64,000 nucleotides of DNA from NCBI GenBank assembly GCA_963704155.1, contig CAVPHF010000023.1:1-64000 (forward strand), read 5' to 3'. Position numbers and translations under genes: made by a program. Below are positions 61,806 to 64,000 of the stretch, in pieces. Origin of the DNA: Thiohalocapsa sp963704155 (lineage in GTDB: Bacteria; Pseudomonadota; Gammaproteobacteria; Chromatiales; Chromatiaceae). The notes beneath the pieces are model-generated. The model searched no databases. It saw only the letters and a program-made list of their open reading frames with translations, and was not told the DNA's origin. Numbering within the stretch: the first letter of the stretch is position 1; every line of letters starts with the position of its first letter.

Positions 61806-62085
61806 AGGCTTCCACCCGCGACTTTAATTTCTGCCCTGGACGAAAGGTGACGACTCGTCTGGCAGTTATAGGAATTTCTTCACCTGTTTTCGGGTTTCTT
61901 CCCGGACGTTGTCTCTTCTCCCGAAGGTCGAAATTACCGAAACCGGACAGCTTGACCTGTTCACCCCGTTCCAGCGCCGTGCGGATCTCCTCAAAAAAGG
62001 ACTCCACCACGTCTTTGGCTTCGCGCTTGTTCAGACCCAGCTCTTCGTAAAGATACTCGGCCATATCGGCTTTGGTCAGTGCCAT
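61780..62085 (-). CDS. ihfA: Integration host factor subunit alpha
   Basis: This 101-residue DNA-bending protein starts 'MALTKADMAEYLYEELGLNK' and carries the beta-arm signature 'GFGNFDLREKRQRPGRNPKT'. It forms a heterodimer with IhfB. The ATG at 62085 is at the conserved start; a short upstream extension to 62103 is not conserved. It lies 71 bp downstream of pheT, the usual order. Confidence 0.97.
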   Translation of the reverse strand: MALTKADMAEYLYEELGLNKREAKDVVESFFEEIRTALERGEQVKLSGFGNFDLREKRQRPGRNPKTGEEIPITARRVVTFRPGQKLKSRVEAYAGHDQQR

Positions 62086-62156
62086 AGCGTCAGTCTCTTC
62101 CACTTTCCGGCAAGGTGCGCCGGCTCTTGTCGTAAATTGCCTGCGAATGCGTCTGC

Positions 62157-64000
62157 TCAGCTGCGCAGTTCCGCGCCAAGGTCCGCCGCGAGCCGATCCA
62201 GCACCCGCCCAACGACGACCTCCACGTCTTGATCCGTAAGTGTCTGAGAAGACGCTTGCAAAATCAATCCCAACGCCATGCTTTTTCGTCCCGAGTCTAT
62301 GCGATCGCCAGCATACACATCAAACAGCAAGCAGTTGCGCAATAGATCGCCGGCGGCATCCTGAATGCTTTGTTTGACCGCATCGAAGGCAACGCCAGTC
62401 TCGACGACAATCGCGATATCGCGACGAATGGAAGGAAACTTCGACAGCGGCGCAAAGGCAGGTTTCGGCGCTTCGCCGAGCCGCGCGGTTGCAAGCTCGA
62501 ATAGCTGGAGATTCTCGGGAAGGTCCAGTCGGGCAGCCAACCCGGGATGCAGCGAGCCAATCCAGCCTAGCCGTTCTCCATCAAGGTCGATACTGGCGCT
62601 TTGGCCCGGATGCAGCGCCGGGTGCTGACCGGGTAGCCAATGACATCCACCGAGGCGGCCACAGGTATCAAGAACCGCCTCGACGTCAGCTTTCAGATCG
62701 AAGAAGTCGACCGCTCGGGCAGCTTCGCCCCACTGCTCCGGCAGGCTCGAACCAGCCACCAGCCCGGCGAGCATCGGCTCTTGGTGAAGCAACTCACCGT
62801 CGGGTCGAAAGCGCAGCCCGCTCTCGAACAACCGCACCCGCTCCTGCTGCCGCGCGAGGTTCTGACGTGCGGCCTGCAGCAACCCCGGCCACAGACTGGT
62901 TCTCATGACAGATAGCTCCGCGGAAAGCGGATTGCTCAGCGCAAGGGGTACCAGATCCGGCTCGATCAGCGCCTGTTGCTCGGCACTGACGAAACTATAG
63001 GTGATGGCCTCAAACCAGCCGCGGTCGACCAACACCTGGCGCACGCGATCCAGGTCGAACGCCATTTCCAACGGCGCCCGCGTGGTTGCGGCGGAGCGCG
63101 CATGCGTCACAGGAACGCGATCATAGCCGTAAACGCGCCCGACCTCCGCGATCAGATCCTCCTCGAGCGAGACATCGAACCGGCTGCTGGGCGGCGTGAC
63201 CCACCAACCGGCGTCTGCTGTCTCCACCTGCATTCCGAGACGCGACAGAATGTCCACGACCGTGGCGTCGTCGAGTGCGATACCAAGCACGCGCGGGAGG
63301 CGTTGCCGGCGCAGGCAAAGTCGTCGCGGGCTGGGCAAGTACTCTTCGGCCGCCGCCTCGACCACGGGGCCAGGCTCGCCGCCGGTGATGTCGCACAGCA
63401 ATTCTGTCGCTCGTTCAATCGCCGAGGACTGAAGCCGTGGATCGACGCCACGCTCGAAGCGATGTGACGAATCGGTATGCAGACCGTAAGCGCGCGCCCT
63501 GCCGCTGATGGCCGCTGGCGCGAAGAAGGCGCTCTCGAGCAGGATGTTGGCGGTCGCGCCGGCGACCGCTGTCTCGCTTCCGCCCATGATGCCGGCCAAG
63601 GCGATCGGTCGGCGGCCATCTGCGATCACAAGGCTGTCATCGCGCACGTCGATCGTTTCACCGTTCAGCAATGCCAAGCGTTCTCCGGCGCGCGCCATGC
63701 GAACCTCGATGCCGCCGGCGAGTCGATCGAGATCGAAGGCGTGCATCGGCTGCCCCAGCTCCAGCAACACATAATTGGTCACGTCCACGACGGCGCTGAT
63801 CGGACGCAGCCCGCCCCGGCGCAGACGCTCGCGCATCCATATCGGCGTCTCTGCGTTGGCATCGATGCCGCGGACAATACGGCACAGATAGCGCGGACAA
63901 GCGTTGCTCGCGCTCACATCGACCGGGAAGCGATCATCGATGACGGGCGCAACGGCGCTCAGTGCCGGCTGGCGAACCGTCGTGCGCGTCAGCACCCCAA
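62157..64000 (-). CDS. pheT: Phenylalanyl-tRNA synthetase beta subunit (partial)
   Basis: The gene runs off the window: 614 or so codons of the C-terminal three quarters are seen, the full protein being near 790 residues. Visible parts are B3/4 ('PISAVVDVTNYVLLELGQPM', 'LAGIMGG'), B5 ('RVLGIALDDATVVDILSRLG'), the core ('DVSLEEDLIAEVGRVYGYDR') and the C-terminal FDX-ACB anticodon domain ('LSKFPSIRRDIAIVVE'). It charges tRNA-Phe with PheS. The start lies beyond base 64000. Confidence 0.96.
   Translation of the reverse strand, partial: GVLTRTTVRQPALSAVAPVIDDRFPVDVSASNACPRYLCRIVRGIDANAETPIWMRERLRRGGLRPISAVVDVTNYVLLELGQPMHAFDLDRLAGGIEVRMARAGERLALLNGETIDVRDDSLVIADGRRPIALAGIMGGSETAVAGATANILLESAFFAPAAISGRARAYGLHTDSSHRFERGVDPRLQSSAIERATELLCDITGGEPGPVVEAAAEEYLPSPRRLCLRRQRLPRVLGIALDDATVVDILSRLGMQVETADAGWWVTPPSSRFDVSLEEDLIAEVGRVYGYDRVPVTHARSAATTRAPLEMAFDLDRVRQVLVDRGWFEAITYSFVSAEQQALIEPDLVPLALSNPLSAELSVMRTSLWPGLLQAARQNLARQQERVRLFESGLRFRPDGELLHQEPMLAGLVAGSSLPEQWGEAARAVDFFDLKADVEAVLDTCGRLGGCHWLPGQHPALHPGQSASIDLDGERLGWIGSLHPGLAARLDLPENLQLFELATARLGEAPKPAFAPLSKFPSIRRDIAIVVETGVAFDAVKQSIQDAAGDLLRNCLLFDVYAGDRIDSGRKSMALGLILQASSQTLTDQDVEVVVGRVLDRLAADLGAELRS

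Overview
The window is high-GC chromosomal DNA that reads as a gammaproteobacterium. The best guess is a purple sulfur bacterium (Chromatiales/Chromatiaceae). The reasons are gammaproteobacterial gene orders (rpoE-mucA-mucB-rseC-mucD-lepA-lepB-rnc-era-recO-pdxJ, and pheT-ihfA-merR-tRNA-Pro), an NAD-reducing HoxFUYH hydrogenase, and a secreted Gly/Tyr/Pro-rich protein resembling sulfur-globule proteins. The family assignment is inference; no rRNA or photosynthesis gene lies in the window.

1-10.9 kb is accessory DNA. A lipid-binding-type secreted protein and an alpha/beta hydrolase lacking a normal N-terminus precede a 7.0-kb composite mobile element (1818-8826). The outer element is a recombinase-in-trio (RIT) type element with three consecutive tyrosine recombinases between 43-bp inverted repeats. 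Its middle recombinase gene has been split by a second, DDE-type transposon (3521-7033) that carries a transposase, an ATPase, a small protein and a probable DUF6431 protein and is bounded by a 5-bp target duplication. Right of it lie a 9-bp tandem repeat, a frameshifted DnaQ-like exonuclease and two small genes of unknown function.

11-19 kb holds an unrecognised 337-aa protein, the sulfur-globule-like protein, and the hox operon (hoxF-hoxU-hoxY-hoxH-hoxW, minus strand). Two copies of a CTAG-bounded hairpin repeat of about 142 bp sit in two of its gene junctions. hypF, needed for the hydrogenase NiFe(CN)2CO centre, is encoded far away at 58.8-61.2 kb.

19-28 kb carries a Do-type protease, a DUF72 protein, serS, the crcB fluoride channel with a DUF190 partner, a guanidinium-type SMR exporter, rarA and a SufS-SufE fusion. 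28.3-34 kb is the glycine cleavage system: consensus promoter, tandem glycine riboswitch, gcvT-gcvH-gcvPA, a thiol peroxidase gene (tpx) lodged in the middle, then gcvPB. dgkA and the molybdenum-cofactor genes moaB-moeA-moaD follow. A MagIII-like DNA glycosylase and a GlgC homologue with degenerate active-site motifs precede gpmI.

41-52 kb is the envelope-stress sigma operon running into lepA/lepB/rnc/era/recO/pdxJ, all on the minus strand, with a SigmaE-type promoter visible upstream of rpoE. nadB is divergent. 54.5-58.8 kb is a periplasmic binding-like protein, a broken outer-membrane barrel gene and a membrane GGDEF-EAL protein. The window ends with hypF, tRNA-Pro(GGG), a MerR regulator, ihfA and the 3' part of pheT.

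Several frameshifts are seen (ritB, the nested transposase, the exonuclease, the porin). All lie in accessory genes; the housekeeping genes are intact.
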